Shown: positions 1 to 8,912 of the stretch, piece after piece
How positions within the stretch are numbered: the first letter of the stretch is position 1
Layout: the number at the start of each line of letters is the position of its first letter
From: Cupriavidus sp. IDO
GTDB taxonomy: Bacteria > Pseudomonadota > Gammaproteobacteria > Burkholderiales > Burkholderiaceae
Reading direction: 5' to 3'
Assembly (NCBI RefSeq): GCF_000812465.1
Contig: NZ_JWMA01000124.1
Location: 1 to 37,761, forward strand
DNA: 37,761 bases
The notes under the pieces: generated by a model
Seen by the model: the letters and a program-made list of their open reading frames with translations, nothing else
What the model was told of the DNA's origin: nothing
Databases searched by the model: none
Made by a program: the position numbers and the translations under genes

Positions 1-1
1 G

Positions 2-97
2 CCGTTCATCTGGACCAAGAGCGCTCGCGACATCTTGCAGAAAGTCATTCGCGCCAACCGCCGCTTAAGTTCCAAACAGAATGGAACGCTGCACTAG
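2..97 (+). pseudogene. IS630-family transposase, C-terminal remnant
   Basis: An open frame runs in from the window edge and ends at TAG (95-97). It reads PFIWTKSARDILQKV..., the typical last segment of IS630-family DDE transposases (F-x-W-T-K-x-A-x-x-I-L near the C terminus). Only about 31 codons are visible, so whether the rest of the element is intact outside the window is unknown. Its stop codon lies directly against sequence coding for the interior of an old yellow enzyme in the same frame. No IS630 terminal repeat is visible between the two, so this looks like a deletion junction rather than a clean insertion. The family call rests on the WTK motif and is fairly but not fully secure. Confidence 0.6.
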
Positions 98-754
98 ATT
101 CCCGATATCGTGGAACAGTTCCGGCGCAGCGCGATCCTCGCAAAGGAAGCGGGATTCGACGGAGTTGAGCTGCACGCAGCAAACGGCTACCTGTTCGAGC
201 AATTCCTGCTCGATGGCACAAATCATCGTACCGACTCCTACGGCGGGCCGATTGAAAACCGGGCGCGTTTCCTTTTTGATACGCTCGATGCCGTAGTTTC
301 TGTCTGGGGAGCGAATATGGTTGCGGTTCGGCTGTCGGCTAGCGGAACGTATGGCACGATGTCGGACAGCGATCCCCACGCGACGTTCCAATGCGTTGCT
401 GAACGTCTGAACAACTACGAACTCGCGTACCTACACGTCATCGAGCCTCGGGTGCGTGGCATCGTTGATATCGGTGAACAGAATTCTGCTGTCTCGTCCG
501 CCGACGTCCGCCGCTGGTTTAATGGCGTCTTGATGGTCGCCGGCGGATACACCGCGGAGACCGCAGAGCGTGTTGTCGCCAACGGCGGGGCCGACCTTGT
601 TGCATTCGGTCGCCTGTTTATCTCGAATCCTGACCTCCCTGAGCGTCTGAGAAACGGTGTACCTCTTGCCACATACGACCGATCTACGTTTTATTGTGGT
701 GACGCTCGCGGCTACACTGATTATCCGAGCCATGGCGAACTCAAGGCGGCCTGA
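98..754 (+). pseudogene. NADH:flavin oxidoreductase (old yellow enzyme), 5'-truncated
   Basis: Old yellow enzymes are FMN proteins that reduce activated C=C bonds (enones, maleimides, nitro compounds) with NAD(P)H. About 218 codons remain of a family of roughly 360. Visible are the mid-barrel segment GFDGVELHAANGYL-x-QFL and the following D-x-R-T-D-x-YGG-x-x-ENR motif. At the C-terminal end are VAGGYT, the phosphate-binding AFGR-x-FI-x-NPDL, and a NemA-like YTDYP ending. The N-terminal FMN-binding third is missing and an in-frame TAG (95-97) from the IS630 tail lies immediately upstream. A GTG at 110 could in principle start translation, but no ribosome-binding site and no complete barrel support a working enzyme. 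A separate old yellow enzyme gene begins at 37678. Confidence 0.85.
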
Positions 755-2014
755 TTCAGTCCGATAGCCGTCATGAGGTGCGGTGCTAGCAGGCAGCGGC
801 GAGCTCCCTGGCCAGAAAGCCATCCTCGAGTTCGGCGGCGGAACAGGATTTTCCCCGCCGGATCTTCCGTGCATGGGCCGTAGAGCGCGCACCTTCTTTC
901 TGCGACGCCGCTCTGACTTGCCGCCTTGGTTCCCGGCGATATCAATGCGAAGATCGCATGCCCTCGCCGCTCGTTCTTTTGCTGCGGTCACTATCTGTGC
1001 CGGGGCGGCCAATGGCAAGGCTGCTCACAGGCACCGGCCGGCAATAGAACGCGCCGGCTCGCGCGCTGTCGGCATCCATAGACCGTACTAAGAGCGCTAC
1101 CGTTTCGGCAATAAACTTTCGACCCTGAGCAGCGCAAATGCCGATTAGTGGGCGCTTCTCCTGCTTGCCGGGCTTCGGGATGTACACACGTCGGGTGTCC
1201 GTGTGCGATATCCCTGACGGTGCACCGATTGAAGCCGTGGCTTTAATAAAGTTGTCAAAGCTCTACCTTGCCTCCGCTCCGTCTGACCGTCGACACCGGG
1301 GGAGATCGACACAGATTCGCCCGGACCTACTCCCGTGCGAGGTGACGCACCAGCAAGGTGAGCCGCAAGGTCGATTTGCATCGAGCCTTCGCTGCTATTC
1401 GTTCGACCGGTTGCCTTCCATGATTAGCCATTCCTTCTCTTCGCGTGGAAAGCCTGATCCCCTATTGAATGGAGCCCATGTTGTGGCGGTCCAGAGTACA
1501 AGGCATGGCACTGGCTTAGCGAACCAGACCGTCTCGCGATTGTCGAACGCTGCCACAGGCACGGCTGCGGCCCGAACGGGATATCTGTAGCTGTTTGAGA
1601 CACTGTGCCGTCATCATATCGCGATCGGCGTACGTATTTTCACGACCAGCCTTCCGGCGCGCAGTGTGGTGCGGTCGGCGCGACCTCCCCGCCGATCCGG
1701 GAGTCGGCGGCGATGGCTCCTGGGAATGGCGAAACTTCGCATACCCTCCGGGGCCACGAAACCATCGATCGATACAGTCGCCAATCGCACCGCCATACGT
1801 GAGCGAATTGCTTTCAATGCATTCGGAGATGAGGGCCGCCCAGGCCACCGCACTCTTGTCCGGATCAAAACCATCGACCAATTGAGTCGACCACATCCCG
1901 GATCTGGCCACGACGCTGCGATAACTGCCGACCTTTAGGCCTCGCAAGTAACGCGCGGCAGGAATATACCTACGCGGTACGTCTGGAAGAGGGTGTAGCA
2001 ACGGCATAGTACTT

Positions 2015-2063
2015 ATTCCGCGGCGGAATCGTTTTCGTCCTTGTGTATCTATCGCTTGATAGA
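2015..2063. promoter_or_regulatory. Two adjacent palindromes
   Basis: ATTCCGC-G-GCGGAAT (2015-2029) is a perfect 7+1+7 inverted repeat. It is followed by TCTATC-GCTT-GATAGA (2048-2063), 6+4+6. They lie about 240-285 bp upstream of the repeat-protein gene at 2300. They have the size of dimeric-repressor operators, but nothing else identifies their role. Confidence 0.3.
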
Positions 2064-2174
2064 CAATACTGAAGCCATGGACGGCAACGCTGTGCCACGC
2101 AACGACGGTAAGGCGGAACGGTCCTCCTAGCCTCGCAGTTCATCAGTACCGGAAGCGGTTTGTTTCACCCTTAA

Positions 2175-2191
2175 ATCTACCATCTGTAGAT
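2175..2191. promoter_or_regulatory. Inverted repeat upstream of the repeat-protein gene
   Basis: ATCTAC-CATCT-GTAGAT is a perfect 6+5+6 inverted repeat about 110 bp before the start at 2300. It could be an operator or a small RNA hairpin; no function can be assigned. Confidence 0.3.
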
Positions 2192-2299
2192 AACTAAACA
2201 CAGACCGGGTGGGAGGAAGAACTGCCATGTACATACAGTCATTGATCCGCAGCCGACAACCCAAACCATGATCGATCGGCCCATTCTAAGGAACACACC

Positions 2300-2863
2300 A
2301 TGAGCGCCAACACCATTCTGACCGCCGCAGCCATTGCCGCCTCCCTCTTTGCGAGCATTGCCCAGGCTAACCCGCAACAATCCGGAGAACCTTATGGCTT
2401 CATTCACCGCGTCAACGATCAGCGAAGCACTTTTACCAGGGGCGCCCGAATTAGTAATCGCGACGGGTACACTGACGGTGAACGCATCAGCAATCGAGAT
2501 GGCCTGACGGCAAGCATTGGCCAGCATGACGTCTATGTGGGTGGCGCACGCATAAGCAATCGCGACGGGTACACCGACCGTGAACGCATCAGCAATCGAG
2601 ATGGCCTGACGGCAAGCATTGGCCAGCATGACGTCTATGTGGGTGGCGCACGCATTAGCAATCGCGACGGGTACACCGACCGTGAGCGCATCAGCAGTCG
2701 AGATGGCCTGACGGCGGGCATTGGCCAGCGTGACGTCTACATGGGTGGCGCACGCATTAGCAATCGCGACGGGTACACCGACCGTGAGCGCATCAGCAAT
2801 CGAGATGGCCTGACGGCAAGCATTGGCCAGCATGACGTCGACATGGGTGGCCCACTAGTCTGA
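2300..2863 (+). CDS. Small exported protein made of four 34-residue tandem repeats
   Basis: The product has 187 residues. It begins with a classical signal peptide (hydrophobic stretch about residues 5-20, cleavage probably after A-x-A near residue 23), so it should reach the periplasm or outside. Residues 48-183 are four exact-length repeats of 34 residues. Each repeat carries two copies of the submotif RISNRDG(Y/L)T followed by an I-G-Q-(H/R)-D-V-(Y/D) segment. The repeats are polar, rich in Asn, Asp, Arg and Gly, and contain no cysteine. An AAGGA (2288-2292) sits 7 bases before the ATG and decides the start. The gene stands alone, with no operon partner and an IS256/IS1634 cluster downstream. 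I do not recognise the family. The repeat could form a solenoid or bind metal or carbohydrate, but that is only a guess. Confidence 0.8.
   Translation: MSANTILTAAAIAASLFASIAQANPQQSGEPYGFIHRVNDQRSTFTRGARISNRDGYTDGERISNRDGLTASIGQHDVYVGGARISNRDGYTDRERISNRDGLTASIGQHDVYVGGARISNRDGYTDRERISSRDGLTAGIGQRDVYMGGARISNRDGYTDRERISNRDGLTASIGQHDVDMGGPLV
2441..2848 (+). repeat. Four 102-bp in-frame tandem repeats
   Basis: Units begin at 2441, 2543, 2645 and 2747, each exactly 102 bp and aligned with codons 48, 82, 116 and 150 of the exported protein. They differ by only a few bases per unit, which implies recent amplification or homogenisation, so copy number may vary between strains. Within a unit, the two RISNRDG half-motifs use different codons, so the half-repeat is older than the 102-bp amplification. 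Confidence 0.9.
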
Positions 2864-3208
2864 TATTGACGTCGTCGCCACCGCAGGCGGTGTTCGAAGC
2901 GAGCGCCATCTGGTCGTGACCGAGAAAGCCGTTGTAAGTTCGTCTGGCACGACTCCCTGATCCCAGCCGAATGTTCGTCCGTGTGGACGGCGACTCTCTA
3001 ATCCGCAGCTGGCGAAATACCCAAGGTAGGCTTGCCGCTGCGGAAATAGGACATCACTGTCGAGCACGCCCGTTCCAAAACCGAGATAACGCGCTCACCT
3101 TATAAAGCTTTTTGGCCCGCTCCCGACTAGCAATCACACTCAGCGGTGCGATGGCCGGCGCGGCTCCAGAACAGCTACACACGCCCAGGCTCACGTACAG
3201 CGCCGCCC

Positions 3209-3330
3209 GTGCGCGAGATCCAGGCGTTTCTGGCCGAGCAGTACGGTACCGAGGTCTCGCCGGAGTTCATCAGTTCGGTGACCGATGCGGTGATGGAAGA
3301 GGTCACGGCCTGGCAAGCTTGGCCGCTAGC
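3209..3330 (+). pseudogene. IS256-family (mutator) transposase fragment
   Basis: In the frame starting at 3146, the segment VREIQAFLAEQYGTEVSPEF followed by ISSVTDAVMEEVTAWQ matches the conserved N-terminal region of IS256-family transposases (R-E-I-x-x-x-L-x-x-x-YG-x-E-V-S, then S-x-x-T-D). About 40 codons survive and the catalytic DDE domain is absent. The similarity stops exactly where the left inverted repeat of the IS1634 element begins (3331). I found no continuation of the transposase beyond the right end of that element, so the fragment was probably already broken or was trimmed by the insertion. Confidence 0.75.
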
Positions 3331-5290
3331 CCGAAGTTTGGCTCGGAGACCAAGCTAACTTGTTGAAGCGCCGAGAGATTTTCAAGCGGCAGGGGGTTGG
3401 CTACTGGGAACAGCCGGGGTCGATGCCGAGCAGCGCAAAGGCTTTGCGCTGCAACGGCGTGGGACGGGTCGTGATGACGATCTTGGTCTGTGGGTTGACC
3501 GAGGTCGAGGTGATGTTATAGGTCAACGTGGCGAGGTCCTGCAGCAGCGTCTGCAGGCTATGCGCGGGCAGGTCGTCGTCGGTCCGGTGGCGTGCGGCTT
3601 TGGCGTCAGCCCCCTCCGAGCGCGGCGTCGGCATGACCGGATTGGCACGTTGATCACGCAGCGTTGCCAGGTCCTCATCGTCATGGAGCAGCGGCTTAAG
3701 CGCTTGGCGCAGATGCCACTCGACGTAGTAGGCCAGCATGCATAGAAACACGTGCGCGCGCACGCGCGACTCGCTGAAGTGATAGATCGGACGCACCTGC
3801 AGATCGACCGTCTTCATCGAGCGGAAGGCGCGCTCGACCTGCGCCAGGCTCTTGTAGGCCAGGACCGTCTGGGTGTCGGATAGCCGTTCACTCGGCACAT
3901 TGGTCCGCAGCACGTAGAGTCCATCGAGAGCGATCTCGGCATCGATCTGCTCTTGCTTGCGGGTGAACGTAAAGCTCGTCTCGGTGATGTCCAGCTCAAA
4001 GTGCTTGGCCATCCGATAGCGCTCGATCACGCGACCCACGCGCAAGCCAATCTTGTCTTGGCCGCGCAGGCGATTGCGGGCGCGCTCGGTTGCCTGCGCG
4101 ATCGCGGCCAGCTCCACTTCGGTGGCCGCCAGCAGTTCGGCGCGCTTTCTGGCGCGCTCCTCGGCCAACGCCGGGTTGCGGCAGACCAGCAGCCGCTCGC
4201 CCGGATAGCGCGTGCTGTCCAATGCGATCAGGCCGCGCTCCTCGAACAGCGAGGGCTGCCAAGGGCCGCGCTCCTCGATCAACTCGGCGATCTGCGGCGA
4301 GCGCAGGGCGGTGATCCAGCTCATGCCGGCCGGGCGCAGCACCTGCTCGATTCGCGCGGCGGTAATCATGCCGCGATCGCCCACCCACACCACCTGAGAC
4401 AGGCCAAAGCGTTGCTTGAGCTTGCTGATCTGCGCCGCCAGCGTGGCCGGATCGGCGGTGTTGCCGGCAAACACCTCGACCGCCACCGGACACCCGTCGG
4501 CGGCGCACAGCAAGCCAAATACGATCTGCGGGTCATCGCGCTTGCCGTCGCGCGAGTAGCCGTAGCGGGCAAGCGCGCAGTGCCGGCCGGTGACCCATGT
4601 CGAGGTGAGGTCATAGAGCACCAGCACGCCGTCGCTCAGATGCTGGCGGGCGAGGCTGCTTTCGATGCGCGGCTGCGCTTCGCCGAGCCAGTCCAGCGCG
4701 GCGTAGAGCCGCTCGACCTCGAACGCGCCAAGTCCCAGCACCTGCGACAGCGAATGCGTTGCACACTGCGGCTGCAACATGCGCCAGGTGGCGAGCTTGG
4801 AGCCCGGTGCCAACACGCGCGCCACCACCAAGGCCAGCACCAGTGAGCGTACCGGGGCGGGCGCCGGGTCGAGTAGTTTGGCCAGGCCGCAGCGCCGGGC
4901 GATGCCCAGCACGGCGGCCACATGGCCATGCGGCAGCGACCGCTCAATGCTCATCGGCGCCTGGGCTGACTCAACGGCGATGCCGCCCTTGAGCAAGATG
5001 CGGAAGTGTTCAATGAGTTGCGGATCCCAGTGGGACAGATTGGCGAGAGTGCGTTTGACGACCTTGCCGCCCTCACGATAGCCCTCACGCAGGAGGATCG
5101 CGGGCGGGGAGTTTCGATTGGGGACGGTCTCGATATACATGGGCTAAAGCATAGCCAACGAGGCCCGCAATTAATTCAAGGCAAATCTCACCAAACATTG
5201 AACGATTTACATGGGTACAAATAGGACCCAAAATGGGCGCAAAGGCGCGCCATCTCTTGCTTAGCTGCGTTTCAGGCCCTCAAACTTCGG
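3331..5290 (-). mobile_element. IS1634-family insertion sequence
   Basis: A single long transposase gene is bracketed by a perfect 10-bp inverted repeat, CCGAAGTTTG at 3331-3340 and its complement CAAACTTCGG at 5281-5290. A second matching block lies slightly inside (AGCTAA at 3353-3358, TTAGCT at 5261-5266). Outside the 10-mer there is partial further match (CTA on both sides), so the true tips may extend 3-5 bp outward. No target duplication could be fixed by eye. The length of about 1.96 kb suits the family. Confidence 0.75.
3401..5140 (-). CDS. IS1634-family transposase
   Basis: This DDE (IS4-superfamily) transposase has 579 residues and appears complete for its family. The N terminus MYIETVPNRNSPPA-x-LLRE is the usual start of IS1634 proteins. 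The catalytic aspartates are visible as LVLYDLTSTW (D177) and VWVGDRGMIT (D255). The glutamate should lie in the long-beta segment near residue 430, in the Q-V-E-R-A-F-R-S-M-K motif, followed by R-P-I-Y-H and the R-x-H-V-F-x-C-x-L-A-Y helix. No frameshift or premature stop is present, so the element may still be active. It is transcribed alone, toward the IS256 fragment. Confidence 0.9.
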   Translation of the reverse strand: MYIETVPNRNSPPAILLREGYREGGKVVKRTLANLSHWDPQLIEHFRILLKGGIAVESAQAPMSIERSLPHGHVAAVLGIARRCGLAKLLDPAPAPVRSLVLALVVARVLAPGSKLATWRMLQPQCATHSLSQVLGLGAFEVERLYAALDWLGEAQPRIESSLARQHLSDGVLVLYDLTSTWVTGRHCALARYGYSRDGKRDDPQIVFGLLCAADGCPVAVEVFAGNTADPATLAAQISKLKQRFGLSQVVWVGDRGMITAARIEQVLRPAGMSWITALRSPQIAELIEERGPWQPSLFEERGLIALDSTRYPGERLLVCRNPALAEERARKRAELLAATEVELAAIAQATERARNRLRGQDKIGLRVGRVIERYRMAKHFELDITETSFTFTRKQEQIDAEIALDGLYVLRTNVPSERLSDTQTVLAYKSLAQVERAFRSMKTVDLQVRPIYHFSESRVRAHVFLCMLAYYVEWHLRQALKPLLHDDEDLATLRDQRANPVMPTPRSEGADAKAARHRTDDDLPAHSLQTLLQDLATLTYNITSTSVNPQTKIVITTRPTPLQRKAFALLGIDPGCSQ

Positions 5291-5534
5291 TTTAGGCTCG
5301 ACACCAGCACGTCTGCAGCGCCTGAAATTCAGAATGGCGTAAGACGACGACCGCCATCTCCGCGACAAGCTTCGGCGGTGGATTAGCCGCTCTCAGATCC
5401 GCGTTGGACGGCGCCAAGACCTGGCGCCGTCACATTGTTAGCTGATTGCGATTTCGATTGCGGCCCGCTAGGCCTTCCAGACGTACCGCACGCTCAAACG
5501 GTAGCTTCACGTAGCGCCTGTACAGAAATTCAGC
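5291..5534. other. Intergenic stretch with a GC-rich hairpin
   Basis: No gene seen. A perfect hairpin GACGGCGCC-N7-GGCGCCGTC occupies 5407-5431. It has no following T-run on either strand, so it is not a standard intrinsic terminator. Confidence 0.4.
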
Positions 5535-5536
5535 AG

Positions 5537-5563
5537 AAAAAGGCCCGTGGCGGGGACGGGCCT
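5537..5563 (-). terminator. Rho-independent terminator of the CNMP/thioredoxin-reductase-like gene
   Basis: Read on the minus strand, AGGCCCGT-N7-ACGGGCCT is a perfect 8-bp stem followed at once by five T residues (the A-run at 5537-5541 on the plus strand). It lies about 125 bases after the stop codon of the oxidoreductase gene and fits as its transcriptional end. Confidence 0.75.
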
Positions 5564-5686
5564 GAAGTTGAGGGAAGGACTACTCGTCTCGACGAGCCAG
5601 CGGATGCTACGCCAGCCAGCACTGGACCGCTACCCATACGATGGTTTCGTTCGTGACCTCGACGTGAGCTTCTGCGCAACCCGGGA

Positions 5687-7348
5687 CTACGCGAAATACT
5701 GGTGAAGCGCCTGCACTGCGGCGGCGCCCTCACCAACCGCGGCGGCCACCCGTTTGACCGAGCCGCTTCTTACGTCACCAACTGCGAACACGCCCGGCAA
5801 GCTGGTCTCCATTGGAAAAACTGGCCGCCCAAGCTTCCAGCGGTCCATGGGAACATGAGTCCCGGTGAGCACAAACGCCTTGTCGTCCAGAGCAACGCAA
5901 CCTCCCAGCCAACCTGTACAGGGCTCCGCCCCCAAAAACAAGAAGACATGGGCTATATCGAAGGTACGAATGGCGCCACGTGTGTCGCTACACTGCACGG
6001 CCTCCAACCGCCCTTGGCCAAGAAGCGCCTTGATTTCCGTTTCGGCGTGAAGGGTGATGTTGGGGGAGGCATTGATGCGCTGGATCAGGTAATGCGACAT
6101 ACTCGCCGCTAGTCCTCGCGACCGGACGAGCATGTGCACGTGCCGGGCATGCTCCGAGAGGAACACTGCCGCTTGGCCGGCCGAGTTCCCCCCCCCGACA
6201 ACGATGACTTCCTCACCTCCGCAATAGGTAGCTTCTGTGAATGATGCGTTATAGTAGATGCCCCTTCCTTCATAGTCCCCCAGGTTTACCAGGTCTGGCT
6301 TCCTGTAGCGGGCACCTGTGGCGATCACCACGGCGCGTGCTTCAATGCATTCGCCATTGTCCATCTCAAGGACAAATTCCCTGTCCTTTGTCCGCAGTGC
6401 AGTGACGGATACCGGTACCGCCACTTCCACGCCGAATTTCCGCGATTGCGCCAGCCCCCTACCGGCAAGCGCCCTTCCTGATATCCCCGTCGGAAACCCA
6501 AAGTAGTTCTCGATCTTCGAACTTGTTCCGGCTTGTCCTCCAGGTGCGGTTGCATCGAGGACTACCGAGCGAAGACCTTCAGATGCTCCATACACCGCTG
6601 CGGCCAATCCGGCAGGACCGGCTCCGACAACAGCCAGATCGAAGCGCCGACCCTGCAACGGGCCGGGACTCAAACCAACGGCGTCGGCAAGCGCCCGGAT
6701 CGTCGGTCGGCGCAATACCTCAGCCTTAGGGGTGATGACCGCGGGTAAATCGTCAGGCGCGATATGGAAACGCTCCATTAACGTATGGGCTTCGGGGTGC
6801 CGGTCCGTATCCAGACACAACGCGGGATAACTGTTGCGCGACAGGAATTCCCTGAGACTCAGGGCTCCGGCAGTCTGCTTCGAGGCAATGACGACGACAC
6901 CGCCCGACGCTTCGTCCTCGATGAAGGCGACGCGGCGGAGGATGAACGCCCGCATGATAATTTCGCTCAGGTCCGCCTCCGAAATCACCAACGTCCGGAT
7001 TCCCTCCGGGTCGATGACTAGCAGCTCCGAGTCCGTCTCTACGCGAACTGTCGCGACGGCGGCGCGCCCCACGAGTGAACCAACGTCCCCGGTGAACATC
7101 CCGGGACCGCGCTGGCCCAGACTGCGGGAATCGATGACGTTACCGCGCTCGACTTGAAGAGAGCCGCTAAGCACGACATATGTGGGTATATTCCTGTCGC
7201 CTTGCCGGAAAAGGACATATCCACTAGGGAACCTTTGCACGGTGCCATAGCGTAGGATGCGGGTGATCTGCCCCTCTGTGAGAACGGGGAATCTCTGGCC
7301 CCATCTATCGTCCCCGGGTTTCTTATCGCCTTTGTCTGACGCGTCCAT
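5687..7348 (-). CDS. Cyclic-nucleotide-binding domain fused to a thioredoxin-reductase-like FAD oxidoreductase
   Basis: This is a two-domain protein of about 553 residues. The N-terminal third is a CNMP/Crp-like beta-roll (FPSGYVLFRQGD, LSGSLQVERG, GMFTGDVGSLVGRAAVATVR). The C-terminal two thirds is a class-II pyridine-nucleotide-disulfide reductase fold, with an FAD site GAGPAGLAAAVYGASEG, an NAD(P)H site GGGNSAGQAAVFLSEHA and a terminal FAD motif AVGDVRSGSVKRVAAAVGEG. The CxxC pair of true thioredoxin reductase is absent: the corresponding place reads ASFTEATYCGGEE. This is also my recollection for other members of the fusion family. Its substrate is unknown; it may be a redox sensor or ligand-gated oxidoreductase. 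I chose ATG 7346-7348 because GGAG lies 7 bases upstream; in-frame starts at 7375 and 7432 lack one. It is monocistronic, with a terminator at 5537-5563. Confidence 0.85.
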   Translation of the reverse strand: MDASDKGDKKPGDDRWGQRFPVLTEGQITRILRYGTVQRFPSGYVLFRQGDRNIPTYVVLSGSLQVERGNVIDSRSLGQRGPGMFTGDVGSLVGRAAVATVRVETDSELLVIDPEGIRTLVISEADLSEIIMRAFILRRVAFIEDEASGGVVVIASKQTAGALSLREFLSRNSYPALCLDTDRHPEAHTLMERFHIAPDDLPAVITPKAEVLRRPTIRALADAVGLSPGPLQGRRFDLAVVGAGPAGLAAAVYGASEGLRSVVLDATAPGGQAGTSSKIENYFGFPTGISGRALAGRGLAQSRKFGVEVAVPVSVTALRTKDREFVLEMDNGECIEARAVVIATGARYRKPDLVNLGDYEGRGIYYNASFTEATYCGGEEVIVVGGGNSAGQAAVFLSEHARHVHMLVRSRGLAASMSHYLIQRINASPNITLHAETEIKALLGQGRLEAVQCSDTRGAIRTFDIAHVFLFLGAEPCTGWLGGCVALDDKAFVLTGTHVPMDRWKLGRPVFPMETSLPGVFAVGDVRSGSVKRVAAAVGEGAAAVQALHQYFA

Positions 7349-7630
7349 TTCGCCACTCCGCGCGGAAGACCTCATGGTGTCCGAAGATGCTAATGGCTGC
7401 CCCGAATGGGACGCCAGAATCCACTGTAGCAATCCGACGCTGTCTAGGCCACATTGAACACAGCGCTTTGTATCACCAACGGCACACCGCAGCTGGCCGT
7501 GCTAGGAGTCGCCTGTTGAGGAGACGCCCCAGCTGCCTCCGCCCGCTGCTGCAAGTAGCCCTATGTCTCCTGAGCTCCGCGCCGCTAGAATGCGGTCTGT
7601 CGACCTCCCGAACTGAAACGCACCGCAGAT

Positions 7631-8617
7631 TCACACCCCTACCGGCCGACGGGACTCCAACGACTCCGCGGTCGCAGCCAAAACCGCGATGTTCTCGATC
7701 ATCTGCTCCGCTGGAATCGGGTATGGCGCGCCACCGGAAAGCGATCTACTAAAGGCCTCTAAATTGTCGCGCACTGCGTCGTTCCAATCGTACGTGATCA
7801 GGTGTTGATCGCCGTTGGCCATCTTCACTTCGAGCGTACTTGCCCCCCGTGCGTCGGGATGCGCAAGATTACGCACCTCGGCCCACCCAGCCGACCCATA
7901 TACCGTAAAGCGCATATAGAGCGGCGTTTCCAGAACCGAGTTCATGTAGGCCGTCGCCCCAGACGCGAAACGCAGTTGCAGTGAGATCGTATTGCTATCG
8001 GCACCACCGACGAGAGGCGACGTTGCATAGACCTCAGAGGCTTTCCCAAGCAGATCCAGGAACAGATCGGTCAAATGGACACCAGTCCCTGTCATCGCCA
8101 CAGGCGCAATGTGTTTGTCAGCGAAGCGCCAGTTATCGGTGCTTATGCCGACCAATTTGTCGTGGCTGAAATTCCCTTCGGCGTGAACAATCGTCCCCAG
8201 TTCGCCGGATTTAGCGAGTGAGACGAGTTTCGCAATGGCGTGTTCGAATCGACGCTCGTGGCCGATCCCTAGTCCCACTCCAGCCCGCTTGCAGGCGACA
8301 GCACACCGAGTTGCGTCGGCTACGTTCAGAGCCAGGGGCTTTTCGCAGAAAACGTGCTTCCCGTGAGCGGCAGCCTGTATGACCTGCTCGGCGTGCAAGT
8401 GATGCGGTGTCGTTAAGACGATCACCTGAATTTGATCGTCCCTCAGCACCGCTTCATAGTCCATGGTGAACGCAATGCCGTGCTCGTCAGCAACCGCCCG
8501 ATGAGCCTCTCGGCTACCAACCGCCACCTTGAACCTGAGGTCTCGCGACTCGGCCATCTGCTGCAACATGTGCTTCCCCCACCAACCAAGCCCAACAATT
8601 GCCGCGTTTAAAGTCAT
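7631..8617 (-). CDS. Gfo/Idh/MocA-family NAD(P)-dependent oxidoreductase
   Basis: The product has 328 residues, close to the usual 330-380 of the family. These enzymes oxidise or reduce sugars, inositols and related polyols, or dihydrodiols, in the cytoplasm. Visible features are an N-terminal Rossmann motif AIVGLGWWGKHM (residues 7-18), the diagnostic catalytic E-K-P (CEKPL, residues 91-95) and a later histidine in TGTGVHLTDLFLDLLG, which fits the family's active-site G-x-H-x-x-D. The start is ATG 8615-8617, with GGAG 8 bases upstream. The longer open frame to 8725 has no ribosome-binding site. It is divergent from the LysR gene at 9090, which is the probable regulator. Substrate cannot be predicted from sequence. 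Confidence 0.88.
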   Translation of the reverse strand: MTLNAAIVGLGWWGKHMLQQMAESRDLRFKVAVGSREAHRAVADEHGIAFTMDYEAVLRDDQIQVIVLTTPHHLHAEQVIQAAAHGKHVFCEKPLALNVADATRCAVACKRAGVGLGIGHERRFEHAIAKLVSLAKSGELGTIVHAEGNFSHDKLVGISTDNWRFADKHIAPVAMTGTGVHLTDLFLDLLGKASEVYATSPLVGGADSNTISLQLRFASGATAYMNSVLETPLYMRFTVYGSAGWAEVRNLAHPDARGASTLEVKMANGDQHLITYDWNDAVRDNLEAFSRSLSGGAPYPIPAEQMIENIAVLAATAESLESRRPVGV

Positions 8618-8912
8618 GTTTGCACTCCAATGAAAATGCGTGCCGGCGGCACCGCCGGCCTGGATGGTTGTGAAGGACGAACCGAGGTCCGGGCGAACTC
8701 GCAAGCCCGTGGGAGATGTCCGCATTTACCTAGCGCAGCGAATCCGGCGCCCCCCAGCCGCACCTCGCGCCAAACGGATCGTCAGGGATCCCCTTTCACC
8801 GTGGGCACTACCCGAAAGCAGAGCTTCGAGGCAAGAGACGAGATCCCGTGTCTCGGCGCTGGAAGCCGGGAACATCACGCGCGTCTCCTCTGAGAGGGAA
8901 GCCGTCGCAAAT

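Larger units (their letters stand above)
755..2299. other. Long stretch without a recognisable gene
   Basis: About 1.5 kb with overlapping short open frames on both strands, none of which gave a recognisable family or had a convincing ribosome-binding site. It is probably eroded sequence. The last 300 bases hold three short inverted repeats (2015-2029, 2048-2063, 2175-2191), described separately. Confidence 0.5.

Noticed and set aside
2177..2833. A 218-residue minus-strand open frame through the 102-bp repeats
   Set aside because: It is a periodic antisense shadow of the repeat-protein gene, which has a signal peptide and a ribosome-binding site; the antisense frame has neither.
2441..2848. 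Regular 102-bp repeats considered as a CRISPR array
   Set aside because: The units are almost identical throughout, in-frame and translated, with no variable spacers, so they are protein-coding tandem repeats.
3953..4846. A 297-residue plus-strand open frame inside the IS1634 element
   Set aside because: It is antisense to the transposase, which carries the DDE motifs in the correct frame.
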